Shown here: one piece after another, positions 34,646 through 44,155 of the stretch | How positions within the stretch are numbered: position 1 is the first letter of the stretch | Layout of the letters: the number at the start of each line of letters is the position of its first letter | Assembly: GCA_958366945.1 (NCBI GenBank) | Contig: CATXCY010000005.1 | Span: forward strand, 1 to 64,000 | DNA: 64,000 bases | Reading direction: 5' to 3' | Source of the DNA: Bruticola sp004554425 | Lineage (GTDB): Bacteria > Vulcanimicrobiota > Xenobia > Xenobiales > Xenobiaceae | The notes under the pieces: model-generated | Database searches by the model: none | Told to the model about the DNA's origin: nothing | The model's input: only the letters and a program-made list of their open reading frames with translations | Program-made: the position numbers and the translations under genes

Positions 34646-36772
34646 CTAGTAAATGTTTAATTCATTTCTATCTATAACGGTAGAGGCGTCGTCACCGTCT
34701 AAAAGGATATTTCTCGATCTCATAACTTCATCAATGATGTTTTGAGCGCGGCAGCCATTATATTTGGCATCTACTTTAAGCATGGCAATAGCTGCTCTGC
34801 GGTATACGAATTTTTGAGCAAGTTGAAACTGATTATCAAATTCTCCCTTCTCCATGTCGCCCAATCCCCACATCAGCAATTCCATGGCTTCTTGACCGGC
34901 AGCTTTTAAGGCTATAGCACTATCCATGCCTGCGTCTATATTACGTTGAGCAATGCCTGTCATTATGTCGTAAAAAGCACCGCTAAATATAAGAGAGGCT
35001 GTCAAATGTTCACTCTTGCCGGATATCACCTCTAATGTATCGTAGTTAATTGTTTTGTTGCAATTTATTCCTTCTCTCCATTTGTCATTGTTGATTAGTT
35101 GGCGTAAGCAATCGCGTTTATTGTATTGACCGACTTCTTCGCCAATAGACGATAAACAATTGACTTTTCGCCAATTACCTTGACATTGTTTGACGGCCAA
35201 ACGACAAACATCGATATTTTGAGATGACATGTACAAGGCTACTATGTCTTTAAAAGCCTCTTCAAAGCAAGGAATTTCACCCATAAGGATCTGTAAATCG
35301 TCTCTGCAAGGAAATGGATGCTTAATCATGTCTCCTAAGATAAAAGCGCCGGTTTCTCTGGCGACTATCTCTCCGGAAGCTCCAGCGTAAATATTTTGAC
35401 CATTTTCATTAGGGGCATAAGGAAGTGTTATAAGTGAACCATTTCCGTAAAGATGTGGATTTAAACGTACATCAGGTTCTGGCCGATATGTAGTAGAATA
35501 ATAACCACCAATTTTCATATAGGCTTCATTTAATTCATACGGTTCTATTGCAGTGGAAAATACATCTATGTGACTGAATTTGCTGCCATTTCTGCAACCA
35601 TTTGATAAAATTGCTGTTATTTTTTCTGACGTTTGAATAATGGTAGCTAGACAGTTGGCAGCGACATATTTTTCTGGATCTGTTTTGTAGTCAAAAACGT
35701 AATTCTTCTGGCTATTAGGATAAAATTCAAAATATTGTGTAAACCCTGAGCTACCACGATATGGAGCGAGCTCATATTCAACTCCTGCGTTGTCAAGTGT
35801 GAAAGACACCGTCGTGGGAGGCATTACGGTATTATCTTGTGGGTTGTAAGAAAATTCCCACAAATGATTGCGAGCTACCTGAAAAGCGCCTGAAGAATTT
35901 GATACGTTCCCGTTGGCAGTTTTGATAGTTACATTAATGGAATAGTCACCTCCAGAAGATTGCACAATATCAAATCGGCCAATTCTGTAAGGATCGCGTA
36001 TCATTAAGGCTTCGCCGGCTACTTGAGGTAAATCTATTTCGTCGACTAACCCTATAACATCGTCTATGACAACATTGTCGGCGGTAATTAACTTTAATGT
36101 GCAAGTGATGTAGCCGCCTTTAGCAGTTTCGGTTTTGTCAGGCTGAAGTTCCCATCTGGCGCCTTTAACTGAATGAATAGCAGTATCTACTTCTTCTGTC
36201 TCAACTTTAGCTAACTTGCCCAGAGCTACTTTACCGAGAGAACTTTGAGTTTGTGTTTGGTCCAGCTTTAACCTAGTACTACTGACGGCAGCTACTTTGT
36301 CTTCGTCGTTGTAATAGAAGCAAGTAATGGTATTGGCGTCTTGGGGAACGTCCTTTATAGCCATTTCTTTAGCCTCAGAATCGAGGTTCAGAGTGCCTTC
36401 CAGAAGCTTAGCTTGACCTTCGCCATCGTCGAGATCTTTAGCTACGAGGTAGCGAGCTTTGACTACTTTCAAATTTTGCAATTCGGCAATAGATTTAGAG
36501 TCAAATTGCAAACTGATTTGACGACTTTCTTCTTCCGTAGGCTGCTCCGGATTGGGAGTATTTGGAGTATTGGGGGTACTCGGAGTTGCAGGTGTAGTAG
36601 GTGTACTCGGATCGTTAGGCGTAGGCTCTGTAGAAGGAGTAGAAGTTGAAGAAGAAGCGGGGAACGCGGGAGTAGTACTTCCGCTGTCGCCACAACCGGA
36701 AATGAAGGCACTTCCAAAGATTAGGCTAGTAGCAATAGCTGAATATGCGAAAACGCGTGCTTTTTTGTTCAT
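34646..36772 (-). CDS. Secreted lipoprotein, degenerate metallopeptidase-like (copy 1)
   Basis: 708 aa. The signal peptide ends in the lipobox ISGC (Cys27), followed by a Ser/Thr/Pro linker with TPNTPNTPN repeats to about residue 80. A beta-rich middle region follows. The C-terminal 240 residues match, by pattern, a secreted gluzincin-type family: FEEAFKDIVALYMSSQ, then DCLRQLIN, SLIFSGAFYDIMTGIA and AAIAMLKVD. Where such proteins carry HExGHAILD, this one has ARETGAFIL (about 471-479), so both zinc His are absent and it is probably not a protease. It is paralogous to the next gene upstream; the first ~155 codons are nearly identical in DNA while the rest has diverged. Role unknown; perhaps a binding or surface protein. 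Confidence 0.65.
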   Translation of the reverse strand: MNKKARVFAYSAIATSLIFGSAFISGCGDSGSTTPAFPASSSTSTPSTEPTPNDPSTPTTPATPSTPNTPNTPNPEQPTEEESRQISLQFDSKSIAELQNLKVVKARYLVAKDLDDGEGQAKLLEGTLNLDSEAKEMAIKDVPQDANTITCFYYNDEDKVAAVSSTRLKLDQTQTQSSLGKVALGKLAKVETEEVDTAIHSVKGARWELQPDKTETAKGGYITCTLKLITADNVVIDDVIGLVDEIDLPQVAGEALMIRDPYRIGRFDIVQSSGGDYSINVTIKTANGNVSNSSGAFQVARNHLWEFSYNPQDNTVMPPTTVSFTLDNAGVEYELAPYRGSSGFTQYFEFYPNSQKNYVFDYKTDPEKYVAANCLATIIQTSEKITAILSNGCRNGSKFSHIDVFSTAIEPYELNEAYMKIGGYYSTTYRPEPDVRLNPHLYGNGSLITLPYAPNENGQNIYAGASGEIVARETGAFILGDMIKHPFPCRDDLQILMGEIPCFEEAFKDIVALYMSSQNIDVCRLAVKQCQGNWRKVNCLSSIGEEVGQYNKRDCLRQLINNDKWREGINCNKTINYDTLEVISGKSEHLTASLIFSGAFYDIMTGIAQRNIDAGMDSAIALKAAGQEAMELLMWGLGDMEKGEFDNQFQLAQKFVYRRAAIAMLKVDAKYNGCRAQNIIDEVMRSRNILLDGDDASTVIDRNELNIY

Positions 36773-36796
36773 GATAATCTCCTCTCAGGTAGAGAT
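36312..36796. repeat. Near-identical direct repeat, copy 1 (5' part of lipoprotein gene)
   Basis: This segment recurs at 38474-38958 (offset 2162) with only about one or two differences seen, such as the codon-5 Ala/Thr change. It covers the Shine-Dalgarno, signal peptide, linker and first ~155 codons. Beyond both edges the two genes drop sharply in similarity. This points to recent gene conversion or duplication. Confidence 0.9.
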
Positions 36797-36897
36797 ATTA
36801 AGTTGCAATGTTTACTTTTGCTCATATTGGAGAGCAAAGTTGTGGTAAGCGGACTTTAGCCATAAAGCCCGCCAGATTAACAAAATGATTAGCTTAG

Positions 36898-38934
36898 TTA
36901 TTTCTCCCAGTGAGGCAAAACAGTAGAAGCGCTGTCGTCCTCTTGAAGGATTTTTCTCTCTTTCATAACTTTCGTGATAATTTCTGTATTGCGTCCGCCG
37001 TTGCTCTGGGCATCAATTTTGAGCATAGCTATAGCAACTTTGCGGTACATATAACTATCTTGATCGCCGTGCATGCGCAAATCATTGCTATGCAATCCTT
37101 TTACAAGTAATTCCATAGCTTCTTGTCCGGCTGCTTTAAGGGCCAAGGCGCTATCCATACCGGAGTCTATATTGCGCTGAGCTATGCCAGTCATAATGTC
37201 ATAATAAGCACCACTGAAGATTAGTCCCCATTCTTGGTAGTCAAGTGCTGTAAAATCTTTACTTACAGTTCTGCCGTCATTTGACCATTGACGATCATTT
37301 ATAAGTAAGCGCAAGCAATCATGTCCGCCATATTGTCCGACTTCTTCTCCCAGAGCTGCTAAGCAGTTGCTCTTTTTCCAATCGCCTTGGCATTGCTTGA
37401 CGGCCAGGCGACAAACGTCAATATCTTGTGAAGACATATAGAGGGCTAGTATATCTTTGAAAGCTTCTTCAAAGGCGGGGAAGTCTTTTTCACTTGAAAG
37501 AGGGGTCTTAAGGATAGGATAGCCTAAGCAACTTGCAATTCCTGATAAAATATGACTGCCAATTCCGCGAGCGGCGATTTCTCCCGAAGCTCCGGAGAAA
37601 ACTTCTGTGCTGTTCTCTTGTTTAGCAAAAGGAAAAACTAGGGTTACAAAATTAACTTTATCTAAATACGAATAGGATCCGTAATTAACCATAGAGGTTT
37701 TATCCAATTCGTATGGCTTAATAGCAACGTCAACGCCTACACCATTCTCAGGAGAAGCATAGTCACTCAGTATTGTTACCATTTTGTCTTCAGCCAGCAA
37801 AGCTGTGGCTATGCAATTGGCAGAGACATATTCCAATGGGTTGTCTTTAAAACTGAAAACGTAGTTCTTTTGGCTGTTGGGGTAGAATTCAAAGCCGTTA
37901 ATAAATTCTATATTGTTTCGCTTGGGGGCAGTTGCCGATTCGCTGTCGTAGTTGGACAGTTTAAGCGATACTGTAGTGGGAGAACAAACCGTATTATCTT
38001 GTGGATTATAGGAAAATTCCCACATATAATCTCGGCCTACTAGGAAAACAGCACGGTTAGGTTTTATATATTTTATGCCACTGTCTGTGACTACTAACCT
38101 AATGCCAATTTCCAGTTCGCTACTTTGATCTTCAACAACTTGGTATCGCCCTATGATATTTTCAGAAGCGGGCGCAAGGCAATCTTTTCCGTCAATTTGA
38201 GGAATGTCTAGTTCACTATCAGCTAAGCCGATAACATTATCTATGACTGTATTATCGTCGGCAACCAATTTTAAAGTATAAGTAACATATTCGTCTTTGG
38301 CTACTTCGGCTTTATCTGATTTCAGTTCCCAAGTGGCATCTTTAACTGAATGAACGCTTGTTTCAACTTCTTCAGCTTCATCTTTAGCCAGTTTGCCAAG
38401 TCTTTGTTGTGGTTTTGCGTTATTAAGTTTTAATCTGGTAAAGCCGACTGCAGCTAACTCATTTCCTTCGTTATAATAGAAGCAAGTAATGGTATTGGCG
38501 TCTTGGGGAACGTCCTTTATAGCCATTTCTTTAGCCTCAGAATCGAGGTTCAGAGTGCCTTCCAGAAGCTTAGCTTGACCTTCGCCATCGTCGAGATCTT
38601 TAGCTACGAGGTAGCGAGCTTTGACTACTTTCAAATTTTGCAATTCGGCAATAGATTTAGAGTCAAATTGCAAACTGATTTGACGACTTTCTTCTTCCGT
38701 AGGCTGCTCCGGATTGGGAGTATTTGGAGTATTGGGGGTACTCGGAGTTGCAGGTGTAGTAGGTGTACTCGGATCGTTAGGCGTAGGCTCTGTAGAAGGA
38801 GTAGAAGTTGAAGAAGAAGCGGGGAACGCGGGAGTAGTACTTCCGCTGTCGCCACAACCGGAAATGAAGGCACTTCCAAAGATTAGGCTAGTAGCAATAG
38901 CTGAATATGCGAAAACGCGTGTTTTTTTGTTCAT
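36898..38934 (-). CDS. Secreted lipoprotein, degenerate metallopeptidase-like (copy 2)
   Basis: 678 aa, the tandem paralogue of the gene downstream. It has the same lipobox (ISGC) and Ser/Thr/Pro linker. The C-terminal FEEAFKDILALYMSSQDIDVCRLAVKQCQG block is well conserved between copies, as are GLIFSGAYYDIMTGIAQRNID and VAIAMLKID. At the expected HExxH position the sequence reads AARGIGSHIL (about 454-463), so His, Glu and the second His are lost, making it even more degenerate than copy 1. Upstream is a GGAG Shine-Dalgarno shared with copy 1. The two are separated by about 125 bases and could share a transcript. Confidence 0.65.
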   Translation of the reverse strand: MNKKTRVFAYSAIATSLIFGSAFISGCGDSGSTTPAFPASSSTSTPSTEPTPNDPSTPTTPATPSTPNTPNTPNPEQPTEEESRQISLQFDSKSIAELQNLKVVKARYLVAKDLDDGEGQAKLLEGTLNLDSEAKEMAIKDVPQDANTITCFYYNEGNELAAVGFTRLKLNNAKPQQRLGKLAKDEAEEVETSVHSVKDATWELKSDKAEVAKDEYVTYTLKLVADDNTVIDNVIGLADSELDIPQIDGKDCLAPASENIIGRYQVVEDQSSELEIGIRLVVTDSGIKYIKPNRAVFLVGRDYMWEFSYNPQDNTVCSPTTVSLKLSNYDSESATAPKRNNIEFINGFEFYPNSQKNYVFSFKDNPLEYVSANCIATALLAEDKMVTILSDYASPENGVGVDVAIKPYELDKTSMVNYGSYSYLDKVNFVTLVFPFAKQENSTEVFSGASGEIAARGIGSHILSGIASCLGYPILKTPLSSEKDFPAFEEAFKDILALYMSSQDIDVCRLAVKQCQGDWKKSNCLAALGEEVGQYGGHDCLRLLINDRQWSNDGRTVSKDFTALDYQEWGLIFSGAYYDIMTGIAQRNIDSGMDSALALKAAGQEAMELLVKGLHSNDLRMHGDQDSYMYRKVAIAMLKIDAQSNGGRNTEIITKVMKERKILQEDDSASTVLPHWEK

Positions 38935-38958
38935 GATAATCTCCTCTCAGGCAGGGAT
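38474..38958. repeat. Near-identical direct repeat, copy 2
   Basis: Partner of 36312-36796 (offset 2162 bases). Similarity ends about 20 bases upstream of the Shine-Dalgarno and near codon 155 of the gene. Confidence 0.9.
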
Positions 38959-39315
38959 AACAGGGACGTTTTCAGTTGCTATAAGCCTATTTTTTGGCAA
39001 TCAATTTACAAAAAATATACAGAAAAAACAAAAACGAAATGTCAGTAGCAATAAATAAAAACAATAATTGCTTTTATTTTACTGTATAAGATGTGCACAA
39101 TAAAAGAATTGAGCACAAGCAAACAAAGCTTAAAAGCTCCCTTGAAAACGCCTATTTTAATTGATAAACGCGAACACTTGAATGCAAATTTGCTGTCTGA
39201 AATTAAAAAAAGGACATACACTTGCAGACAGAAACACACAGGCTGAACCGTCCCTTGGCGGTTCGATCAGTTTAATAATACACGCACATTAAATAAGATG
39301 CAAGATATATAAACA
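38959..39315. other. Intergenic region before the tandem lipoprotein genes
   Basis: No supported gene. A 6-bp hairpin (GAACCG with CGGTTC, 39245-39264) is seen. The region probably holds the promoter for the minus-strand lipoprotein pair. Confidence 0.4.
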
Positions 39316-39362
39316 AAAAAACGCAGTTTATGGCTTGACTACAAGCTGAAACCGCGTTTTTT
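39316..39362 (-). terminator. Terminator after glgX
   Basis: On the minus strand a long imperfect stem (AAAACGC...AGCTTG with CAAGC...GCGTTTT, small internal mismatches, TAGT loop) is followed by a T-run. It starts about ten bases after the glgX stop. Confidence 0.7.
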
Positions 39363-39372
39363 CGGGCATTTT

Positions 39373-41520
39373 TTAAGCTAAATTGCCTGTTCTGGGGCAT
39401 TCTTCGAGGACGGTAGCTGAATGGGGAGGTAGAGTACAATACTTACTAACTTTGTACACACTAGGATCGCTGTAAGTATTGACAACAACTTGCCATTGAG
39501 CCCAAGGTTTAGCCTGCGGTAAGGTAAATTCTCTGGGACACATATCGTTGTTGAAAAGTAAAAGGAAAGAGCTGTCTTTAAGTTTGTTGCATTTTTCGTC
39601 TAGATCGTCGAGCCATTCGCCATCAATGTACATGCCAAAGGCACCGCAACTTTGCTGATCCCAATCTGAACCGTGCATTTCCTTGCCGCTTAAGTTAAGC
39701 CAAACAACATCTTTGGCGCCGCTTTCTGTTTGGCCTCTGAAAAAAGTCGAGCGCCTAAAAGCTGGGTGCTTTTGGCGAAGTTCGATGACGGCTTTGGTAA
39801 AAGCAAAAAGTTGTTGCTGTTTAGGGCTTATATTCCAGTTGTAATAAGAAATTTCATTATCTTGGCAATAAGCATTATTGTTTCCATATTGGGTGCGGGC
39901 AATTTCATCACCGCCCAAGAGCATAGGAATGCCTTGACTGAGCAAAATAGTTAAGATGAAATTGCGCATTTGACGCCAGCGCAAGTTCATAATACCTTCG
40001 TTGGTGGTAGGCCCTTCATAACCGCAATTCCAGTTGTTATTGTCGTTGGTGCCATCTCGATTACCTTCGCCGTTAGCTTGATTGCGCTTTTGCTGGTAAG
40101 TAACTAAATCATACAAGGTAAAACCGTCATGAGCTGTGACAAAATTTATGCTGGCTAAAGGACTCCTATTCCAATACAAATCGCTGGAACCGCTCAATTT
40201 GGAGGCCATTTTACCTAAAAGGCCTCCATCGCCTTTCCAAAAGCGTCTCACGGTGTCGCGCCAATCGCCATTCCATTCGCTCCAACCTTTAGGAAATTTT
40301 CCCACTTGGTAGCCATCAGGGCCGCAATCCCAAGGCTCGGCGATAAGCTTAGTGCGATTTAAAATTGGATCTTGGGCCAGAACTCCCAAAAAGCTGGAGT
40401 GAGTGCGATAATTATTACCGGAAGCAGTACGAGCTAAAGTTGTAGCTAGGTCAAAACGGAAACCATCGACATGCATTTCCTGTACCCAATAGCGCAAACT
40501 ATCGGCTACTAATTGTAAGGTACGCGGATTTCTGGTGTCTAAACTATTACCGCAACCGGTAAAATTGCAATAATTGTGCTGGCAACTGGGCTCTAAGCGA
40601 TAATAAGTGGGGTTGTCTAAGCCACGCATAGAGAGCTGTGGCCCGTCGTTGCCTTGCTCGGCAGTATGGTTGTAAACCACATCTAAGATAACTTCGATGC
40701 CTGCTTTATGCAAAGCTTTTACCATAGACTTAAATTCGTTTACTGCGTCGGGAGAGGAACTGTAACGAGGATCGGGACAGAAGAAGCCTAAGCTATTGTA
40801 TCCCCAATAATTGCTTAAACTAAGGCCGTCGAGACGCCCTTCGCTGGCAGATAAGTGAATAGGCAATAGTTCTACGGCCGTAATGCCTAAATCTTTAAGG
40901 TAATTGATAGAGTCAGGATGGGCCAAGCCTGCGTAAGTTCCGCGTATCTTTTCAGGAAGTGAAGTTTTCAACTTAGTGAAACCTTTAACATGGACTTCAT
41001 AAATAATAGTTTCGTTTAAAGGCCTACGCAGTGGCTGATCGCCTTCCCAGTCGAAAGCTTCATCGTCTACAACTACACTCTTAAGCATATAAGGAGCGCT
41101 GTCGCGTACGTCGCGGCTGAACAAATTGGTTCTGCGCAAAGAACTTTGGCTATTTTTAGTGTATTTTTCATAGCCGTAGATTGCATCGCAATTGATTAGC
41201 TTACCGCTGACAGCTTTGGCATAAGGATCTAAAAGAAGTTTATCAGGATTAAAATATAAGCCATGATTAGGATCGAAAGAACCATGGGCTCTATATCCAT
41301 AGCGAAGTCCGGGTTTAGCTTGAGGCAAAAAACAGTGCCAAACACCTTCAACTTGATTCATATGGATATTCGGTTTGATTTCATTGCCGTCTTTGTCGAA
41401 GAGGCATAAAACAACCATAGTGGCATTCTCTGAATAAACGGCAAAATTTACGCCTTCACCTGTCCAGGTTGCTCCCAGAGGGTACTTCTCTCCTGGACGA
41501 ATGTCATAGGGAATACTCAT
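39373..41520 (-). CDS. glgX: Glycogen debranching enzyme GlgX (isoamylase type, GH13)
   Basis: 715 aa. An N-terminal CBM48 (LGATWTGEGVNFAVYSENA) is followed by a GH13 barrel: DVVYNHTAE (region I), DGFRFDLAT (II, nucleophile Asp), AEPWDCGPDGYQVG (III, acid/base Glu) and VTAHDGFTLYDLV (IV). It hydrolyses alpha-1,6 branches of phosphorylase-limited glycogen in the cytoplasm. It implies glycogen storage, although no glg partners are in the window. It is flanked by its own terminator. Confidence 0.95.
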   Translation of the reverse strand: MSIPYDIRPGEKYPLGATWTGEGVNFAVYSENATMVVLCLFDKDGNEIKPNIHMNQVEGVWHCFLPQAKPGLRYGYRAHGSFDPNHGLYFNPDKLLLDPYAKAVSGKLINCDAIYGYEKYTKNSQSSLRRTNLFSRDVRDSAPYMLKSVVVDDEAFDWEGDQPLRRPLNETIIYEVHVKGFTKLKTSLPEKIRGTYAGLAHPDSINYLKDLGITAVELLPIHLSASEGRLDGLSLSNYWGYNSLGFFCPDPRYSSSPDAVNEFKSMVKALHKAGIEVILDVVYNHTAEQGNDGPQLSMRGLDNPTYYRLEPSCQHNYCNFTGCGNSLDTRNPRTLQLVADSLRYWVQEMHVDGFRFDLATTLARTASGNNYRTHSSFLGVLAQDPILNRTKLIAEPWDCGPDGYQVGKFPKGWSEWNGDWRDTVRRFWKGDGGLLGKMASKLSGSSDLYWNRSPLASINFVTAHDGFTLYDLVTYQQKRNQANGEGNRDGTNDNNNWNCGYEGPTTNEGIMNLRWRQMRNFILTILLSQGIPMLLGGDEIARTQYGNNNAYCQDNEISYYNWNISPKQQQLFAFTKAVIELRQKHPAFRRSTFFRGQTESGAKDVVWLNLSGKEMHGSDWDQQSCGAFGMYIDGEWLDDLDEKCNKLKDSSFLLLFNNDMCPREFTLPQAKPWAQWQVVVNTYSDPSVYKVSKYCTLPPHSATVLEECPRTGNLA

Positions 41521-41634
41521 AAATAATAGATCCTAACGTCTGATTTTTGCAAAAATTTGCTCTAGGTTAGCAATTTAGCCGAAATTTCCTGGCATAAAAG
41601 CCGAGGCGACATGTTTGCTCTTAATTTATATAAA

Positions 41635-41662
41635 AAAGAGCAGCCTACACAGACTGCTCTTT
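41635..41662 (-). terminator. Terminator after ychF
   Basis: AAAGAGCAG pairs with CTGCTCTTT (nine bp, ten-base loop), with TTTTTTAT following on the minus strand. Located between glgX and ychF. Confidence 0.82.
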
Positions 41663-41729
41663 GGCTTTGTGAATGTATCCGTGAAGGGCTTAAGACTTTA
41701 GTCAAAAAATTAACGGATAATTCGCCGTA

Positions 41730-42764
41730 TTAAACATTAAAACGAATGTTTAAAATATCACCATCTTTTACGACGTAGTCCTTACCTTCCACTCTCAGCA
41801 AGCCTTTTTCTTTGGCTACATTAAGTGAACCACATTCAATGAAGGTTGGATAGTCAATAACTTCAGCTCTAATGAAACCTCTTTGCAAATCGCTGTGAAT
41901 CTCTCCGGCAGCTTCCGGAGCTTTGGCACCGACTTTAGTAGTCCAAGCGCGACATTCATCTTCGCCGGCTGTAAAGAAAGTTTGCAAACCGAGCTTTTTG
42001 TAGCAAATGCTAATCAGTCTGTCCAGGCCGCTTTCATTTATGCCTAAATCGGCCATAAATTCAACACGTTCGTCTGCGGAAAGGTCAGCCAACTGAGCTT
42101 CGATTTCGGCTGAGATAGCTAAGCAAGGTGTCCCTCGTTTATCGCAGAGCTCTTTGAGCGCTTTGTAATGAGGACCGCCGTCTTCAATATCGTTTTCAGA
42201 AATGTTGGCTACTACAATGCGAGGCTTAATGCAAAGCAAGCCTAAGCCGGAGAGAATTTTTTTCTCTTCCTCATCGAATTGCGGAACAGCTGAAATATCG
42301 CCGTCGTTTAAAGGTTTAGCTAAAGACTCCAGCAGAGCGCGCTCTTTAGGATCAAGCTTTTTGGCTCGCTCAAGCTTGCCTTCCACTACCTTAAGGTCGG
42401 CTAAGAGAAGCTCTGTTTCGAAAGAATCGATGTCAGCCAAAGGATCGACGCCTTCTAAATAGGGGTGATTGAAGCAGCGTACTACTTCCAGCAATAAGGT
42501 AGAAGTGCGAATTTCTGCTACCGCTTGGGAGCCTAATCCGGAACTTCCGCCGCCAGGCATATCCAAAAAGTCTACTGTAGCCGGAGTAGTTTTTTTCGGC
42601 TTAAAAATATCGGACAATCTTTGTAACCTTTCGTCTGGTACAGCTGCTCTGGCTAAAGGCTGTTTGCGTCCTGAAACGTCAGATTCGGACAAACAAGTGA
42701 GGGATTTGAATAAAGTTGATTTACCGGATTGAGACAGACCGGTAATGCCAATAGATAACGCCAT
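41730..42764 (-). CDS. ychF: YchF/OLA1-like P-loop NTPase
   Basis: 344 aa from the ATG at 42762-42764 (AAGGAT upstream); an ATG three codons earlier overlaps that signal. The G1 loop is GLSQSGKST, instead of the usual GLPNVGKST. The switch-II region is FLDMPGG rather than DIAGLV. The C-terminal TGS domain is well kept (TFFTAGEDECRAWTTKVGAKAPEAAGEIHSDLQRGFI...GDILNIRFNV). YchF proteins prefer ATP over GTP and bind ribosomes. The altered P-loop and switch mark this as a divergent subgroup, but the fold and length are normal. Confidence 0.85.
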   Translation of the reverse strand: MALSIGITGLSQSGKSTLFKSLTCLSESDVSGRKQPLARAAVPDERLQRLSDIFKPKKTTPATVDFLDMPGGGSSGLGSQAVAEIRTSTLLLEVVRCFNHPYLEGVDPLADIDSFETELLLADLKVVEGKLERAKKLDPKERALLESLAKPLNDGDISAVPQFDEEEKKILSGLGLLCIKPRIVVANISENDIEDGGPHYKALKELCDKRGTPCLAISAEIEAQLADLSADERVEFMADLGINESGLDRLISICYKKLGLQTFFTAGEDECRAWTTKVGAKAPEAAGEIHSDLQRGFIRAEVIDYPTFIECGSLNVAKEKGLLRVEGKDYVVKDGDILNIRFNV

Positions 42765-42982
42765 AATGGCCATCCTTTTCTGCTAAGTGTAAATTCTGTC
42801 CTGCCTTTAAGAGTGGCTAAGCTGTGTGGCTGTGAGAAGGCTACTAGCATTTTTTTAGCAATGTTTTACCTTTTGAAGATATTGAGAAGGTTTTAATTTA
42901 ACTGTTCCTTAATTTTCGAAGTTCTGACAAAGAACACATGATTTTTTATCGCTTAGACATTTCTGCAGTTAGGAGCAGCGTT

Positions 42983-44155
42983 GTGTCAGAGAGAAAAACT
43001 TATAGGACTATAGCTAAGACTGTCGATTCTCAAGCCGATGTCTTTATTATAAATAGTACCTCCGGATATAATATCGGAGCTTTCTTGATCTTTACCGGTT
43101 TAGTCGGTGGCATTCCACTTTACTACATGTTCAGTGCCTTGGTATTGCGAATAGGCAATCCCAATTTATTTCCAGGTTTGATTCTTTCTTTACTCATAAT
43201 TGCTTTGGGGATTTTTGCCATTTTCTTTGCAACTAAGCAAGTTAAAGTGTTTAACAGCGGTAAAGGCGGCAGTGTCTCTATTAAGGACGGTATCTTAGCT
43301 CAGGAAATAACTTATACATATGGAGAAAGTCCGAAAATAAGACTTAGTGTTGCTGAAGTAAATAGTGGCAAGATAGCTTTAGACAGCTGGGAAATAACTC
43401 TTATGGACGGACGCTGTCAATTTTTACTCGATTTTAGGGTGGGGCGCTTGCAAGAAAGTAAAGCTTTGGCCGAATTTTTGGCTAAGTCGATGCGTTGCGA
43501 TCTATTGGTAGTGTTTGATGCGGTTCGCTCTGTTACTATTCCTTACACCGACGTCGATTTACCTTATTGCTTGCGTGTAAAGAAATATCCTATTTTGGCT
43601 TCTCCACATCCAAGACGTCCGGACAATTGTCCTGTGAAAGTAGAAGATGTCAACTATGGTTTAGGCAGACGCTATAGCTGGGGGCTTATGGCTTCAGGTG
43701 TTCCTACAGAGCTTATCTGGTTGATTTCTGCAGTAATTGCTGTGGGAGTTACGCCGTTTTGGAAAGTTAAAAATCACTATGTTTCGTTTTTAAGCGAGTC
43801 TATGACTACTGGTGACTGGTCATTCTTTATCGGAGCGGCAACCTTAATAGCTGTGCTATGTATAGTTGAGTTCGGCTACAGAAGCGTTATAGAAATTAAT
43901 GAACAAAGAGTCAATATTCGCAAAGAGATCTGGGGCTTGGCTTATTACACCAGAAGTTTTATTTTAGACGATTTAGAGGAAATACTGACACGTAAGACTG
44001 ACAGTCAAAATTGTGTTGTCTTTACTGGTGACAACTTGGTTGTCTCTATGAGAGTCAGTGGCCCTGACATAGCTGACTATTTAGCAGCAGATATACAGTA
44101 TTTCCTCACTTCTGGTCAGGCTGTTGCCGATACGCCAGCCGCTCCGCAAGTTTAA
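42983..44155 (+). CDS. Predicted membrane protein with two helix pairs, unknown
   Basis: 390 aa from the GTG at 42983, with AGGAG seven bases upstream; an ATG at 42938 has no good signal. TM pairs are at about residues 30-82 and 245-300. Each is followed by a soluble beta-rich segment that could be a PH-like domain (for example VFNSGKGGSVSIKDGILAQEITYTY, and INEQRVNIRKEIWGL). The internal duplication is suggestive only. No enzyme motif is seen. The 3' end and the downstream gap are rich in TGTCAG-type motifs. It is convergent with the M30-like protease. Confidence 0.5.
   Translation: MSERKTYRTIAKTVDSQADVFIINSTSGYNIGAFLIFTGLVGGIPLYYMFSALVLRIGNPNLFPGLILSLLIIALGIFAIFFATKQVKVFNSGKGGSVSIKDGILAQEITYTYGESPKIRLSVAEVNSGKIALDSWEITLMDGRCQFLLDFRVGRLQESKALAEFLAKSMRCDLLVVFDAVRSVTIPYTDVDLPYCLRVKKYPILASPHPRRPDNCPVKVEDVNYGLGRRYSWGLMASGVPTELIWLISAVIAVGVTPFWKVKNHYVSFLSESMTTGDWSFFIGAATLIAVLCIVEFGYRSVIEINEQRVNIRKEIWGLAYYTRSFILDDLEEILTRKTDSQNCVVFTGDNLVVSMRVSGPDIADYLAADIQYFLTSGQAVADTPAAPQV

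Noticed and set aside
36312..38958. CRISPR-like or transposon repeats
   Set aside because: The repeat is one pair of about 485 bases in frame within paralogous genes, without spacers or terminal inverted repeats.
39042..39239. A 65-aa minus-strand ORF between the lipoprotein and glgX genes
   Set aside because: Low-complexity hydrophobic translation of AT-rich DNA with no good start signal.
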